Origin: Novosphingobium subterraneum
GTDB taxonomy: Bacteria; Pseudomonadota; Alphaproteobacteria; Sphingomonadales; Sphingomonadaceae
Assembly: GCF_000807925.1 (NCBI RefSeq)
Contig: NZ_JRVC01000008.1
Coordinates: forward strand, 122,993-186,992
Direction of reading: 5' to 3'
DNA length: 64,000 bases
Positions 47,942-57,212 of the stretch are shown here, piece by piece. The position numbers and the translations under genes were made by a program. How positions within the stretch are numbered: position 1 is the first letter of the stretch; each line of letters begins with the position of its first letter. The notes beneath the pieces were generated by a model. It was given only the letters and a program-made list of their open reading frames with translations. It did no database searches and was not told the origin of the DNA.

Positions 47942-49321
47942 GTGTCTGCATCGACGCAGGCCGAACCGACGATTGTCTGGTTCCGCCGCGATCTTCGTCT
48001 GGCCGATCAGGCGGCGCTTCTGGCAGCCGCCGAGGCCGGGCCCGTTATCCCGGTCTACGTGCTTGATGACGAGACGCCCCGGCACTGCCGCATGGGCGGT
48101 GCCTCGCGCTGGTGGCTGCATCACAGCCTGGCCAGCCTGGATGCCGCGCTTTGCAAGCTGGGATCGCGACTGATCCTGCGCCGGGGCAAGGTGCATGAGG
48201 AACTGGCGGCGGTGCGCCGCGAGACCGGGGCACGGGTCGTCCACGCGCTGCACCACTACGAGCCGTGGTGGCGCAATGCCGAGAAGGCCGTCGCCAAGGG
48301 TATGCAGCTTGTCCTGCACGACGGCAACTACCTGGCCCCGGCCGGTGCGGTGAAGACCGGAAGCGGCGCGCCCTACAAGATCTTCACGCCATTCTGGCAG
48401 GCCCTTAAAGAGCGGATGCCGCCCGCGCACCCCGCGCAAGCACCAGAGCAACTGGTCGCGCCGGAGCACTGGCCGACGAGCGACACGCTCGACGACTGGA
48501 AACTGCTGCCCACTGCGCCGGACTGGGCGGGCGGGTTCCGCAAAGAATGGACCCCCGGCGAAGCGGGTGCGCACAAGCGGCTGGAAGCCTTTGCGGCGCG
48601 GGCGGCGCGGTACGAGCAATGCCGCAATCTGCCGTCGATTGAAGGAACTTCGCGCCTGTCGCCGCATCTCCACTTCGGCGAGATTTCGCCGGCGACGGTG
48701 TGGCAGAAGGTGGCCGATGCCGGCGGATCGGTGGACGTATTCCTCAGCGAGCTGGGCTGGCGCGACTATGCCCAGAACGTGATCGTGCAATTCCCAGACT
48801 ATGGCTCGAAGAATGCGCGGGAGGCCTACGACCGGCTGCAATGGCGTGACGATCCCGAGGGGCTGCGGGCATGGCAGCAGGGGCGCACTGGCTACCCGAT
48901 CGTCGATGCCGGGATGCGCGAGCTTTGGCACACCGGGTGGATGCACAACCGCGTGAGGATGATTGCGGCAAGCTTCCTGGTGAAGCATCTCCTGATCGAC
49001 TGGCGTGAAGGCGAGCGTTGGTTCTGGGACACTCTGGTTGATGCGGATTACGGTTCCAACGCGGTCAACTGGCAGTGGACGGCAGGGACGGGCATAGATT
49101 CCAACATGTTCGTGCGAATCATGGCACCACTCACCCAGTCGGCGAAGTTTGACGCAGCAGGCTATATCCGCAAATGGGTGCCGGAACTGCGCCATCTGTC
49201 CGACGCCGAGGTCCACGATCCCACGTTCCCGCCACCGGGCTATGTCCGCAAGATCGTGCCCCATGCGCAAGGCCGGGCGCGGGCTTTGGCGGCACATGAA
49301 GCAATGAAGGCGCATGGCTGA
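47942..49321 (+). CDS. phrB: Deoxyribodipyrimidine photolyase
   Basis: 459-residue light-driven flavoprotein that repairs cyclobutane pyrimidine dimers. The N-terminal antenna domain starts WFRRDLRLADQAALL. The FAD domain has TGYPIVDAGMRELWHTGWMH, NRVRMIAASFLVKHLLIDW and WQWTAGTGID, the class I photolyase signatures. Start is GTG at 47942, with AGGAGAAAGG upstream. Its end overlaps the cyclopropane synthase start by eight bases, so the two are co-translated. Confidence 0.95.
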   Translation: MSASTQAEPTIVWFRRDLRLADQAALLAAAEAGPVIPVYVLDDETPRHCRMGGASRWWLHHSLASLDAALCKLGSRLILRRGKVHEELAAVRRETGARVVHALHHYEPWWRNAEKAVAKGMQLVLHDGNYLAPAGAVKTGSGAPYKIFTPFWQALKERMPPAHPAQAPEQLVAPEHWPTSDTLDDWKLLPTAPDWAGGFRKEWTPGEAGAHKRLEAFAARAARYEQCRNLPSIEGTSRLSPHLHFGEISPATVWQKVADAGGSVDVFLSELGWRDYAQNVIVQFPDYGSKNAREAYDRLQWRDDPEGLRAWQQGRTGYPIVDAGMRELWHTGWMHNRVRMIAASFLVKHLLIDWREGERWFWDTLVDADYGSNAVNWQWTAGTGIDSNMFVRIMAPLTQSAKFDAAGYIRKWVPELRHLSDAEVHDPTFPPPGYVRKIVPHAQGRARALAAHEAMKAHG

Positions 49322-50627
49322 CCTTGCGCGTTACGCTGCGGAGCCGCATATCCCGCCCATGACTGCACAGACGCCATCGAGGGGACGGCATCTGGTGGCC
49401 GGTGGCTGGAACATGTCTGCCGTCGGCCGCTGGGTCGCACACCTGTTTGCCGGACCGTTCGAGCGCGTTGTCGAAAGGATCGACCGCGGTCTCGTTCTTG
49501 GCACGATCCACGCTATCTTGCCGGACGGTAGCCAGCGCACTGTCGGCGGGCGGGGCGAGGGGCCTGTCGCGCGAATTCACCTGCATAGCTGGAATGCGCT
49601 TGTGCGGCTGGCTACGGCTGGCTCGATCGGCTGGTATGAGGCTTGGGTCGAAGGCGAATGGGATAGCCCCGATCCCGTGCCGATCTTCGATCTGTTCATG
49701 CGCAACGCCACCACCTTGGGCGACGTCGGCCGGGCTAAAGGTCCGTGGCGTCTGGCTGGCCGGGCGCTCAACTTCCTGCGCAAGAATTCGCGAGCGCAGG
49801 CGCGGCGCAACATCGCGGCGCACTATGACCTTGGCAATGACTTCTACCGCCAGTGGCTGGACTCGACCATGAGTTACTCGAGCGCGTTGTGGGACGGCAT
49901 TTCGGCAGATGCACCCTTGGCCGAGGCTCAAGCCAACAAGGTTGACCGGTTGGGGGCGCGTCTGGCGCTCACACCTCGCAGCGAAGTGCTCGAGATCGGT
50001 TGCGGCTGGGGCTTTCTGGCGCGGCGCCTCGCCGAGACGACCGGGGCGCGGGTGACCGGCATCAGCCTATCGGACGAGCAGCTGGAGTGGGCGCGCGAAG
50101 CCCTCACTTCATCAGGGCTGGGCGGGATCGAGTACCGTCATCAGGATTACCGCGATGTCGAAGGAACATTCGACGCTATCGCCAGCGTCGAGATGGTCGA
50201 GGCCGTGGGTCGCGAATATTGGCCGTCCTACTTCGACTGCCTTGCCCGCTGTCTGAAGCCCGGAGGGCGTGCGGCGCTGCAATACATCACCATCCGCGAT
50301 GACCTGTTCGATGCCTATGCCGCCAGCGCCGACTTCATCCAGGCCTATGTCTTCCCCGGCGGCCTGCTGATCAGCGAGCGGGAGTTTGCACGACTGGCGC
50401 ACGAGCGCGGGCTCACATGGCAGGATCGCCAGGACTTCGGCCTCGACTATGCCCGCACGCTCAAGCTGTGGCGCGAGGCGCTTGATCTTGCCGTAGTCGA
50501 AGGGAGGCTGCCTGCCGGGTTTGACGAGCGGTTCGTCAACCTGTGGCGCTATTACCTGATGTATTGCGAAGGCGGGTTCCGCGGTGGCGGCATCAACGTC
50601 AGCCAGGTGACGCTGGTAAAGCAGTAA
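49314..50627 (+). CDS. Cyclopropane-fatty-acyl-phospholipid synthase family protein
   Basis: 437-residue SAM-dependent enzyme of the CfaS family, which methylenates unsaturated phospholipid acyl chains. The N-terminal domain (about 30-140) precedes RRNIAAHYDLGNDFYRQWLD and SYSSALW, then VLEIGCGWGFLARRLAETTG as the SAM site. SVEMVEAVGREYWPSYF is the region with the active-site Glu. A second in-frame ATG (residue 16) is possible. It overlaps phrB, a pairing known in other proteobacteria where light-stress genes include cfa. Confidence 0.92.
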   Translation: MADLARYAAEPHIPPMTAQTPSRGRHLVAGGWNMSAVGRWVAHLFAGPFERVVERIDRGLVLGTIHAILPDGSQRTVGGRGEGPVARIHLHSWNALVRLATAGSIGWYEAWVEGEWDSPDPVPIFDLFMRNATTLGDVGRAKGPWRLAGRALNFLRKNSRAQARRNIAAHYDLGNDFYRQWLDSTMSYSSALWDGISADAPLAEAQANKVDRLGARLALTPRSEVLEIGCGWGFLARRLAETTGARVTGISLSDEQLEWAREALTSSGLGGIEYRHQDYRDVEGTFDAIASVEMVEAVGREYWPSYFDCLARCLKPGGRAALQYITIRDDLFDAYAASADFIQAYVFPGGLLISEREFARLAHERGLTWQDRQDFGLDYARTLKLWREALDLAVVEGRLPAGFDERFVNLWRYYLMYCEGGFRGGGINVSQVTLVKQ

Positions 50628-50630
50628 GCT

Positions 50631-50984
50631 TCAGGGACGCCTGAAAACTCCGTCCCCGCGATATCGCGCGAGGATGTTGTCGTGGACGATGGGGCTGAGC
50701 AGGTTGGCGAAGGCGCAGCCGACGCGACCGGAATCCCACCACACCACCTCGGCCTGAAGGGATTCCATGCCGGGCAGGGTCAGCCAGCAGCGGTTGCCGG
50801 CGTGCATGCGTTGCAGCGCATTTGCGCAGAAGCCGCCTAGCGAAAGGTCAAGCACGACGGTCTGAAAGCCCTTGCCGCCGGATGGCCTGAGCGTTGCCGG
50901 AATGTTGACACGTTGGCGTGGCGCACTGCGGTCCTCGAGCGCGGCCTGCCCATAGATGTTGGTATTCCAATCCGTCGTCGTCAT
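50631..50984 (-). CDS. PilZ-domain protein
   Basis: 117-residue single PilZ domain, a receptor fold for cyclic di-GMP. The RxxxR motif (RSAPRQR) is near residue 20 and DLSLGGF supplies the D/N-x-S-x-x-G part, so both halves of the binding motif are present. ATG 50984 fits the domain start. It is convergent with the CfaS gene and has no cyclase or phosphodiesterase beside it. Output partner unknown. Confidence 0.88.
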   Translation of the reverse strand: MTTTDWNTNIYGQAALEDRSAPRQRVNIPATLRPSGGKGFQTVVLDLSLGGFCANALQRMHAGNRCWLTLPGMESLQAEVVWWDSGRVGCAFANLLSPIVHDNILARYRGDGVFRRP

Positions 50985-51075
50985 GCCGGGCGACCTCGAC
51001 CCATTGCGTTTCCGGTCTGCCGATGGATCGGCAAACCTTTGCAAAGAATCGCGCGGCTACGTTAATTAGGCGCTA

Positions 51076-51783
51076 TCAGTCCTGGTTAACGCGAATGCGG
51101 TGCGGACTGGCAAACTGTTCACCAAGAAGCGTAACGATCCGGTCAGCAACGACTTCCGGAGCCTTGACCGTCTGCGGGTCTTCTCCGGGGTAGGCGCGGG
51201 CGCGCATCTTGGTGCGGGTTGCGCCCGGATCGACCACGGCAACTCGGATGGCCGCGGTGTTGCGCACTTCCTGCCCATAGCTGCCCAGCAGATTGTCAAA
51301 CGCCGCCTTCGAAGCGCCGTAGGCACCCCAGTAGGCGCGGGGGGTGGCGCCGACGCTGCTCGTCACGCCGATGACGCGGGCGTCCTGGCTCTTGCGCAGC
51401 ATGCCGTCGAAGCCGGCAAGAAGTGCCTGCGTTGCCAGCACGTTGAGAGTCAGCGCCTGGTTGAACTCGCGCGCGTCGATCTGCCAGACCGGGGTGAGGG
51501 TGGGCAGGACGGCGGCGTTGATCACCAGAATGTCGAGTGCCTTCCAGCGGCCCGAGATGGCGGTGGCGAGACGGGCGATGCTGTCAGCCTCGGAGAGATC
51601 GACCGGCGCAATCGTGGCGCTGCCACCGGCCTCGAAGATCTCTTCCTCGATCTTCTCGAGGTCCTTGGCGTTGCGCGCCACAAGAACGACGTGCGCTCCG
51701 GCAGCGGCCAGTGCCTTGGCCGTGGCCGCGCCGATGCCGCGGCTTGCACCGGTAACCAGCGCGACTTGACCCGCAAGGCTCAT
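51076..51783 (-). CDS. Short-chain dehydrogenase/reductase
   Basis: 235-residue NAD(P)-dependent SDR. TGASRGIGAATAKALA is the nucleotide loop, NAAVLP replaces the common NAG, and YGASK with a preceding TSS gives the catalytic set. It starts one base after the purF stop, so it is the second gene of that operon. Substrate is unknown; similar SDRs beside purF are common in sphingomonads. Confidence 0.9.
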   Translation of the reverse strand: MSLAGQVALVTGASRGIGAATAKALAAAGAHVVLVARNAKDLEKIEEEIFEAGGSATIAPVDLSEADSIARLATAISGRWKALDILVINAAVLPTLTPVWQIDAREFNQALTLNVLATQALLAGFDGMLRKSQDARVIGVTSSVGATPRAYWGAYGASKAAFDNLLGSYGQEVRNTAAIRVAVVDPGATRTKMRARAYPGEDPQTVKAPEVVADRIVTLLGEQFASPHRIRVNQD

Positions 51784-51784
51784 C

Positions 51785-53290
51785 TTACGCGACCTTTCCG
51801 ACCGGCAGCGAAAGCTGATCGGGGCTCTCGCGATCGGCAAGATCGGTCAGGCGCGTGGGGTATTCGCCGGTGAAGCAGGCGTCGCAATACTGCGGGCAAG
51901 ACTTCTTGCGTTCGGCCTCGCCCACGGCGCGGTAGAGGCCGTCGATCGAGACGAAAGCAAGGCTGTCGGCGTGGATGAACTCGGCCATCGCGGCGACATC
52001 CATGCGTGCAGCGAGCAGCTTCGAGCGTTCGGGCGTGTCGACGCCGTAGAAACACGAATGCTCGGTCGGCGGGCTGGCGATTCGCATGTGCACTTCGGCG
52101 GCGCCTGCATCGCGCATCATCTGCACGATCTTGAGGCTGGTAGTGCCGCGCACGATCGAATCGTCGATCAGGACAATGCGCTTGCCGGCGACCAGCGCAC
52201 GGTTGGCATTGTGCTTGCGCTTCACGTCGGCGTTGCGGGCACCGTCCGAGGGCTGGATGAAGGTGCGGCCTACATAGTGCGAGCGGATGATGCCGAGTTC
52301 GAACGGGATGCCGGACTGCTGGGCGTAACCTAGCGCAGCAGGCACGCCGCTGTCAGGCACGGGGATGACGAGATCGGCGTCTGCCGGGCTTTCCATCGCC
52401 AGTTGCGCGCCGATGGCCTTGCGTACCTGGTAGACCGAGCTGCCACCCATGACCGAGTCCGGGCGGCTGAAATAGACGTGTTCGAAGATGCAGGGGCGCG
52501 CGTTGGGCTTGCCGAACGGCCGGTGCGTGCTGAGGTTGCCGTCGAGATCGACCTGGATCAGCTCGCCGGGCTCCACTTCGCGCACGAAGTCTGCGCCGAC
52601 GACGTCAAGCGCAACGGTTTCGCTGGCGAAGACCACCGCGTCACCGAGCTTGCCCATGACGAGCGGGCGGATACCGAGCGGATCGCGGCAGGCGATCATG
52701 CCCTCGGGCGTCATGCAGATCAGCGAATAGGCGCCCTCGATCAGGCGCAGGGCATCGACGAAACGGTCGAGCAGGGTGGGGTAACGGCTCGTCGCAACGA
52801 GGTGAATGATCACCTCGGTGTCCGACGTCGACTGGAAGATCGCGCCCTTGCGGACGAGATCGCGCTTGAGGAACATCGCGTTGGAGATGTTGCCGTTGTG
52901 GGCGATCGAGAACCCGCCCGAGGCAAGGTCTGCGAAGAGCGGCTGGACGTTGCGCAGGCCTGCACCGCCCGTCGTCGAATAGCGGACGTGGCCAGAGGCC
53001 ATCATGCCCGGCAGTTCGGCAATGGCCGATCCGGTCGAGAAATTCGCCGCCACATGGCCAATGCCCTTGCGCGAGTAGAATTCCTGCCCGTCGAAGCTGG
53101 TGATGCCCACGGCTTCCTGCCCGCGGTGCTGCAGGGCATGGAGACCTAGCGCCACTGTCGCCGCAGCGTCACGTACGCCGAGTACGCCGAAGATGCCGCA
53201 CTCCTCGCGCAGCTTGTCGTCATCGGCGCCGATATCGCCCCGCCCGATATCCCAGGGCGTTGCATCGAGAAGTTCGTGATCTGTGGTCAT
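51785..53290 (-). CDS. purF: Amidophosphoribosyltransferase
   Basis: 501-residue enzyme for the first step of purine synthesis, making phosphoribosylamine from PRPP and glutamine. A propeptide of 30 residues precedes the nucleophile Cys31 in EECGIFGVLG, as in self-processing PurF proteins. The glutaminase domain has GHVRYSTTGG and HNGNISN, and the PRTase domain has RIVLIDDSIVRGTT as the PRPP loop. Start ATG 53290. Cysteines near the C-terminus (SCPQYCDACF) may bind an iron-sulfur cluster, as in Bacillus PurF. Confidence 0.96.
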   Translation of the reverse strand: MTTDHELLDATPWDIGRGDIGADDDKLREECGIFGVLGVRDAAATVALGLHALQHRGQEAVGITSFDGQEFYSRKGIGHVAANFSTGSAIAELPGMMASGHVRYSTTGGAGLRNVQPLFADLASGGFSIAHNGNISNAMFLKRDLVRKGAIFQSTSDTEVIIHLVATSRYPTLLDRFVDALRLIEGAYSLICMTPEGMIACRDPLGIRPLVMGKLGDAVVFASETVALDVVGADFVREVEPGELIQVDLDGNLSTHRPFGKPNARPCIFEHVYFSRPDSVMGGSSVYQVRKAIGAQLAMESPADADLVIPVPDSGVPAALGYAQQSGIPFELGIIRSHYVGRTFIQPSDGARNADVKRKHNANRALVAGKRIVLIDDSIVRGTTSLKIVQMMRDAGAAEVHMRIASPPTEHSCFYGVDTPERSKLLAARMDVAAMAEFIHADSLAFVSIDGLYRAVGEAERKKSCPQYCDACFTGEYPTRLTDLADRESPDQLSLPVGKVA

Positions 53291-53463
53291 GGGTCCCGTG
53301 GACTCGCGTGGGCGCGTGCGCGCCGGCCGGTTTCTGGCGCCCAAATGGCGACGTTTGCGCACAATGGCAAGGGCAAGGTTCGCAATGCATCGCTTGAGGC
53401 CGTTCCCGGCCCGGGGAACCGCGAGTCTTCTGGGGCGTAGTTGGGGCTACGGACAGGCGGAGC

Positions 53464-53568
53464 ATGGAGTGGCTGGTGAGGATAATCGGTATCGGGCTGT
53501 TGGCTCTTGGGGCGCTTTTCGTGATTGGGGGGACGATTTCCTACCTGCTCAACGTGGTTTTTCACTGA
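53464..53568 (+). CDS. Possible 34-residue single-span membrane protein
   Basis: A short reading frame coding for MEWLVRIIGIGLLALGALFV followed by IGGTISYLLNVVFH. It predicts one continuous membrane helix flanked by a positive N-side residue. A GGCGGAG stretch lies just upstream of the ATG. It occupies an otherwise gene-free 348-base gap between purF (minus strand) and the MASE1 gene (plus strand). No family is recognised, and it could be chance in GC-rich DNA. Confidence 0.4.
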   Translation: MEWLVRIIGIGLLALGALFVIGGTISYLLNVVFH

Positions 53569-53638
53569 TCTGCGCAGTCGATGATTGTGCGTGATTTGCG
53601 CTGGGAAAAATTAACCAGGGCAGTGTTAGGGCAGGGCA

Positions 53639-54574
53639 ATGCGCGTTGCCCGTACTCTTGCCGATCCGGTCTGTACCGCCGTCGCATACTTTGCGTTGGC
53701 CTATGGCGCAGTGGCGTTCGGTCGGTTCACCGGCGGCGTTGCCATGGTCTGGATCGCCACAGCGCTCCTGGCGGGGCGGCTGGTGCATCTTCCGTTCCGC
53801 CTCTGGTTGAAGTGGGTGGTCCCGTGCTGGTTCGCGAGTACCATCGCAACCGGGTACTTCGGGTTTGGCTGGGTCCTGGCGGTGCCACTGGCTTTCATAA
53901 ATATGGCCGAAGCTATCGCCGTCGCGTTCGTCTGGCGGCGGATCACCGATGCGTTCTGGCCGCACGACATCCTCGAATGGGTGACGTCCTTCTACCTCGG
54001 CATCGGTCTGACCATCCCATTGGTGACCGGTTGCATCGCATCGTTCCTGGCCTGGTTCTCCTTTGGTCAGCCGCTGGTCGAGAATTTTACCCGATGGATC
54101 ATCGGCCACGCTCTCGGGCTGGTCGCGTGCCTGCCCGTGTTCCACTATGTCTACCATCGCCTGGCACGCGGACGAAGCTTCCTGCCGCCAGCGCGCCAAC
54201 TGCCCTTGGCAACGCTCGTGTTCGGGTCGTTCACGGGCCTGACCGCGCTGGTATTCCTGCTCGACATGCGCGCGCTGCTGGTGTTCCCGCTGGTATTCCT
54301 GATGGTTTCCTCGGCCCTGGTGCCAGCTGCGATCACCACCTTGATGCCTCTGCTGCTGATCGCCATCGGCGGCACGATGACTATCCTGGGGTTCGGGCCG
54401 ATTGCCGGCATGGACATCGAGTTCGGCGACCGCATCCAGTTCTTCCAGCTCTATGTCGGAGTGACGGTGCTGGCAGCCCTGCCGCTTTCGTGCGAGCGCC
54501 ATCGGCGCATCATAGAGATGCAGCAGATGCAGCACCGGATTTCGGAACTCGAACGGACAAGCGCGGCACTCTGA
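53639..54574 (+). CDS. Stand-alone MASE1-domain membrane protein
   Basis: 311 residues with eight or so membrane helices matching MASE1, an integral membrane sensor normally fused to GGDEF, EAL or histidine-kinase outputs. DPVCTAVAYFALAYGAVAF starts the domain. It ends soon after the last helix in a short coiled-coil-like tail (IIEMQQMQHRISELERTSAA) and then a stop, so no catalytic output is present. No such domain continues in any frame downstream. It may signal through a partner or be a truncated remnant; the intact membrane part argues for retained use. Confidence 0.85.
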   Translation: MRVARTLADPVCTAVAYFALAYGAVAFGRFTGGVAMVWIATALLAGRLVHLPFRLWLKWVVPCWFASTIATGYFGFGWVLAVPLAFINMAEAIAVAFVWRRITDAFWPHDILEWVTSFYLGIGLTIPLVTGCIASFLAWFSFGQPLVENFTRWIIGHALGLVACLPVFHYVYHRLARGRSFLPPARQLPLATLVFGSFTGLTALVFLLDMRALLVFPLVFLMVSSALVPAAITTLMPLLLIAIGGTMTILGFGPIAGMDIEFGDRIQFFQLYVGVTVLAALPLSCERHRRIIEMQQMQHRISELERTSAAL

Positions 54575-54629
54575 ACGTCCGGTTCTTGCAGCCATTGCCG
54601 TTTGCTGCGCTCCAGCCTACATCCGCAGC

Positions 54630-54651
54630 CGTCTCCGGGAACCCGGAGGCG
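54630..54651 (+). other. 10-bp hairpin upstream of lolC
   Basis: CGTCTCCGGG and CCCGGAGGCG pair around two bases with one G-T wobble, in the 100-base gap between the MASE1 gene and lolC. No T-tract follows. It may stop read-through or act in the lolC leader. Confidence 0.4.
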
Positions 54652-54674
54652 CATTCCTGCCAGGGGACTTCTGC

Positions 54675-55916
54675 TTGATCCTGTCGCCATTCGAATGGAC
54701 CATCGCCAAGCGATACATGCTGCCCGGGCGAGGCGAGGCATTCATCGCGCTCGTCGCGGGCATCAGCCTTGTCGCGGTAATGCTCGGTGTGGCCGCGCTG
54801 GTCATCGTGATGAGCGTGATGAACGGTTTCCGCGCCGAACTGCTCGACAAGATCGTGGGCCTGAACGGCCATGCGATCATCCAGGCCTACGGCGGGCGGC
54901 TGGACAACTGGCAGGACATCCTCAAGAAGGTTGAGGCGACGCCCGGCGTTACCCATGCCTCGCCGCTGATAGAGCAGCCGCTGCTCGCCAGCTTCAATGG
55001 CAGGGTCGAGGCGATTCTTGTGCGCGGCAATACTGCGGGCGATATCAAGCGGCTGGAGGACAAGCGCGTCGATGGCGTGATCGCCTCGCTGCGGCCAGAG
55101 TCAGGCAATGTTGCCATCGGTTCGCGCCTTGCCCAGAACCTTGGTGCGCGGGTGGGCGACAGCATCACGATCATCAACCCGCAAGGTCGAGCTACGCCGT
55201 TCGGCACTGTCCCGCGCGAGATTGCCTATACCGTATCGGCAATCTTCGAAGTCGGCATCTACGATTATGACAACGCCTATGTGGTCATGCCCATCGCGGA
55301 TGCGCAGACATTGCTGCTGACCGGTGACTCAATCGGCATGATCGAGGTCACTACGACCAATGCCGATACCGTGTCCGAGACCCTTGCTCCCATTGCCAAG
55401 CAACTCGAAGGCACGGCGGTCGTCACCGACTGGAAGACCATCAACGCCAGCCTGTTCGAGGCACTGGCGGTGGAGCGCGTGGCGATGTTCATCGTGCTTT
55501 CCATCATCGTGCTGGTCGCGGTGTTCAACATCCTTTCGTCGCTGATCATGCTCGTGCGCGCCAAGACGCGGGACATCGCGATCCTGCGCACGATGGGGGC
55601 AACGCGGAAAAGCCTGCTCAAGATCTTCGTCACGATCGGCTTCGTGATCGGTGCTCTTGGCACCGTTTCCGGACTTCTGCTGGGCTTCGTCTTCCTGTTC
55701 TTCCGCCAGCCCATCGTGAACGCGATCCAGTGGGTGACAGGGCAGAACCTGTGGGACCCGTCGATCCGCTTCCTTACCGAGCTGCCGAGCCGTTCGGACC
55801 CGGTCGAGATCACGACCATCTGCCTGATGGCCTTGCTGTTCTCGTTCCTTGCCACGCTTTATCCGGCGCTGAAGGCTGCCAGCACGGACCCGGTTCAGGT
55901 GCTGCGTTATGAGTGA
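54675..55916 (+). CDS. lolC: Lipoprotein-releasing ABC transporter permease (LolC/LolE)
   Basis: 413-residue inner-membrane permease that extracts lipoproteins for transfer to LolA. It begins [20 protein letters not shown], with one N-terminal helix, a periplasmic domain (about 50-255) and three C-terminal helices. [20 protein letters not shown] is the FtsX/LolE coupling region. Start is TTG at 54675 with GGGGA upstream. A single permease gene with LolD implies a LolF-like or homodimeric system as in many alphaproteobacteria. It overlaps lolD by eight bases. Confidence 0.93.
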   Translation: MILSPFEWTIAKRYMLPGRGEAFIALVAGISLVAVMLGVAALVIVMSVMNGFRAELLDKIVGLNGHAIIQAYGGRLDNWQDILKKVEATPGVTHASPLIEQPLLASFNGRVEAILVRGNTAGDIKRLEDKRVDGVIASLRPESGNVAIGSRLAQNLGARVGDSITIINPQGRATPFGTVPREIAYTVSAIFEVGIYDYDNAYVVMPIADAQTLLLTGDSIGMIEVTTTNADTVSETLAPIAKQLEGTAVVTDWKTINASLFEALAVERVAMFIVLSIIVLVAVFNILSSLIMLVRAKTRDIAILRTMGATRKSLLKIFVTIGFVIGALGTVSGLLLGFVFLFFRQPIVNAIQWVTGQNLWDPSIRFLTELPSRSDPVEITTICLMALLFSFLATLYPALKAASTDPVQVLRYE

Positions 55917-56598
55917 TCCCGTCGCCAAAAATCCTGTGGTTCGATTGCGCGACCTGCGCCGCTCGTTCAGCCAGGGCGGGGTGACCATCGACGTGCTGCG
56001 CGGCGTGAACCTCGAGATCCGCCCCGGCGAGATCGTTGCGCTGCTGGGGCCTTCGGGTTCGGGCAAGTCGACCATGCTGCAGGCGATCGGACTGCTGGAA
56101 GGCGGTTTTTCGGGGCTGATCGAGATCGCCGGGACGAATGCCTCGCAGCTTTCGGGCGATGACCGGACGGCGCTGCGCCGCGATCACCTGGGCTTCGTCT
56201 ACCAGTTCCATCATCTTTTGCCCGATTTCAACGCGATCGAGAACGTGGTGCTGCCGCAGATGGTGGCAGGCAAGACGCGGGGCGAGGCAGAAACCCGGGC
56301 GGCCGAGTTGCTTACTGCGCTGGGGCTTGCCAAGCGTCTCGATCACCGGCCCAGCCAGCTTTCGGGCGGCGAGCAACAGCGTGTCGCCGTGGCGCGTGCG
56401 CTGGCCAACCGGCCGGAAATGGTGCTGGCCGACGAGCCGACTGGCAACCTTGATGAGGCCACTGCCGACCGCGTGCTCGAGGAGTTTCTCAAGCTGGTGC
56501 GTGGCGAGGGCAGTGCGGCGCTGATCGCCACGCACAACGAGCGCCTCGCCCTGCGCATGGACCGCGTTGTGCGGCTGCATGAGGGTGTGCTCGAATAG
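55909..56598 (+). CDS. lolD: Lipoprotein-releasing ABC transporter ATP-binding protein
   Basis: 229-residue ATPase of the LolCDE system. Walker A is GPSGSGKS, the signature [15 protein letters not shown], Walker B MVLADEP, and the H-loop ATHNERLA. Length is normal. Its start lies inside the end of the permease gene (8-base overlap). Confidence 0.95.
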   Translation: MSDPVAKNPVVRLRDLRRSFSQGGVTIDVLRGVNLEIRPGEIVALLGPSGSGKSTMLQAIGLLEGGFSGLIEIAGTNASQLSGDDRTALRRDHLGFVYQFHHLLPDFNAIENVVLPQMVAGKTRGEAETRAAELLTALGLAKRLDHRPSQLSGGEQQRVAVARALANRPEMVLADEPTGNLDEATADRVLEEFLKLVRGEGSAALIATHNERLALRMDRVVRLHEGVLE

Positions 56599-56650
56599 GG
56601 ATACATCGTTCTCCTGAAGCGTTTTCGTGTGCAAAAGGAGATCGTACCTC

Positions 56651-56914
56651 ATGAACACCACGATCCGCGCCGAAGCTGCCGATGCGGCTGCATTCTGGAA
56701 CGACCACGCCGTTGTCCTGCGCCGTGAGGCTGCAGACGGCGTGTTCCACGGCTTTGCCTCGCTGCATTCCGGAACCTTCGCCGACATGGTGCGAATGGTT
56801 GCGCGCATGTCGGAAAGCGAGCGGGCGAACCTGGTCATCGAGAAGTCGGGCGACCGGCAGTATTCCCCGGCCGAAATTGCGGCACTGGCCCACCGCATCG
56901 ATTTTCCCGCCTAA
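56651..56914 (+). CDS. Small protein of unknown function, tandem paralogue 1
   Basis: 87 residues, no signal peptide or membrane segment. The C-terminal half (FADMVRMVARMSESERANLV and on to AEIAALAHR) aligns with the next gene's product, sharing the pattern M-x3-x-R-x-x-LVI-x8-EI-x-x-LA-x-R. The N-terminal half (WNDHAVVLRREA) is different. AAGGAG lies ten bases upstream. It sits between lolD and the coupled second copy and gpx. The family is not recognised; it looks helical and could mediate protein contacts. Confidence 0.8.
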   Translation: MNTTIRAEAADAAAFWNDHAVVLRREAADGVFHGFASLHSGTFADMVRMVARMSESERANLVIEKSGDRQYSPAEIAALAHRIDFPA

Positions 56915-56978
56915 GCCCATTTGCCGTTGATCAGCTTCCCTTGTCGTGCGAACCATTTGCATGACAAGGGGAGAAGTC

Positions 56979-57212
56979 ATGTCCGGTCTTGATTGGAATG
57001 CCGAAGCCACGTTGCATGAGCGCGACGATGCCGGCTCTGAGATGCAGTACAATTTCAGCGTCCTCAAGAAAGCTCCCTTGCGGGACCTGGTGGCGGAAGT
57101 GGCTGGCATGGATGCCGCCCAGCGTGCCCGCCTGGTGATCGACGTGGCGGGAGGCAAGTCGCTCAACGTCGGCGAAATCCTCGAACTTGCGGATCGGGAG
57201 GGCCTGACATGA
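56979..57212 (+). CDS. Small protein of unknown function, tandem paralogue 2
   Basis: 77 residues, cytoplasmic by appearance. LRDLVAEVAGMDAAQRARLV and VGEILELADREG match the first copy 64 bases upstream. GGGGAGAAG precedes the ATG strongly. Its stop overlaps the glutathione peroxidase start by four bases (ATGA), so the two are translated together, which hints at a role in peroxide defence. No known domain recognised. Confidence 0.82.
   Translation: MSGLDWNAEATLHERDDAGSEMQYNFSVLKKAPLRDLVAEVAGMDAAQRARLVIDVAGGKSLNVGEILELADREGLT

Noticed and set aside
50630..50645. TTCAGG/CCTGAA hairpin between cfaS and PilZ genes as a terminator
   Set aside because: Only six base pairs and no T-tract in either direction.
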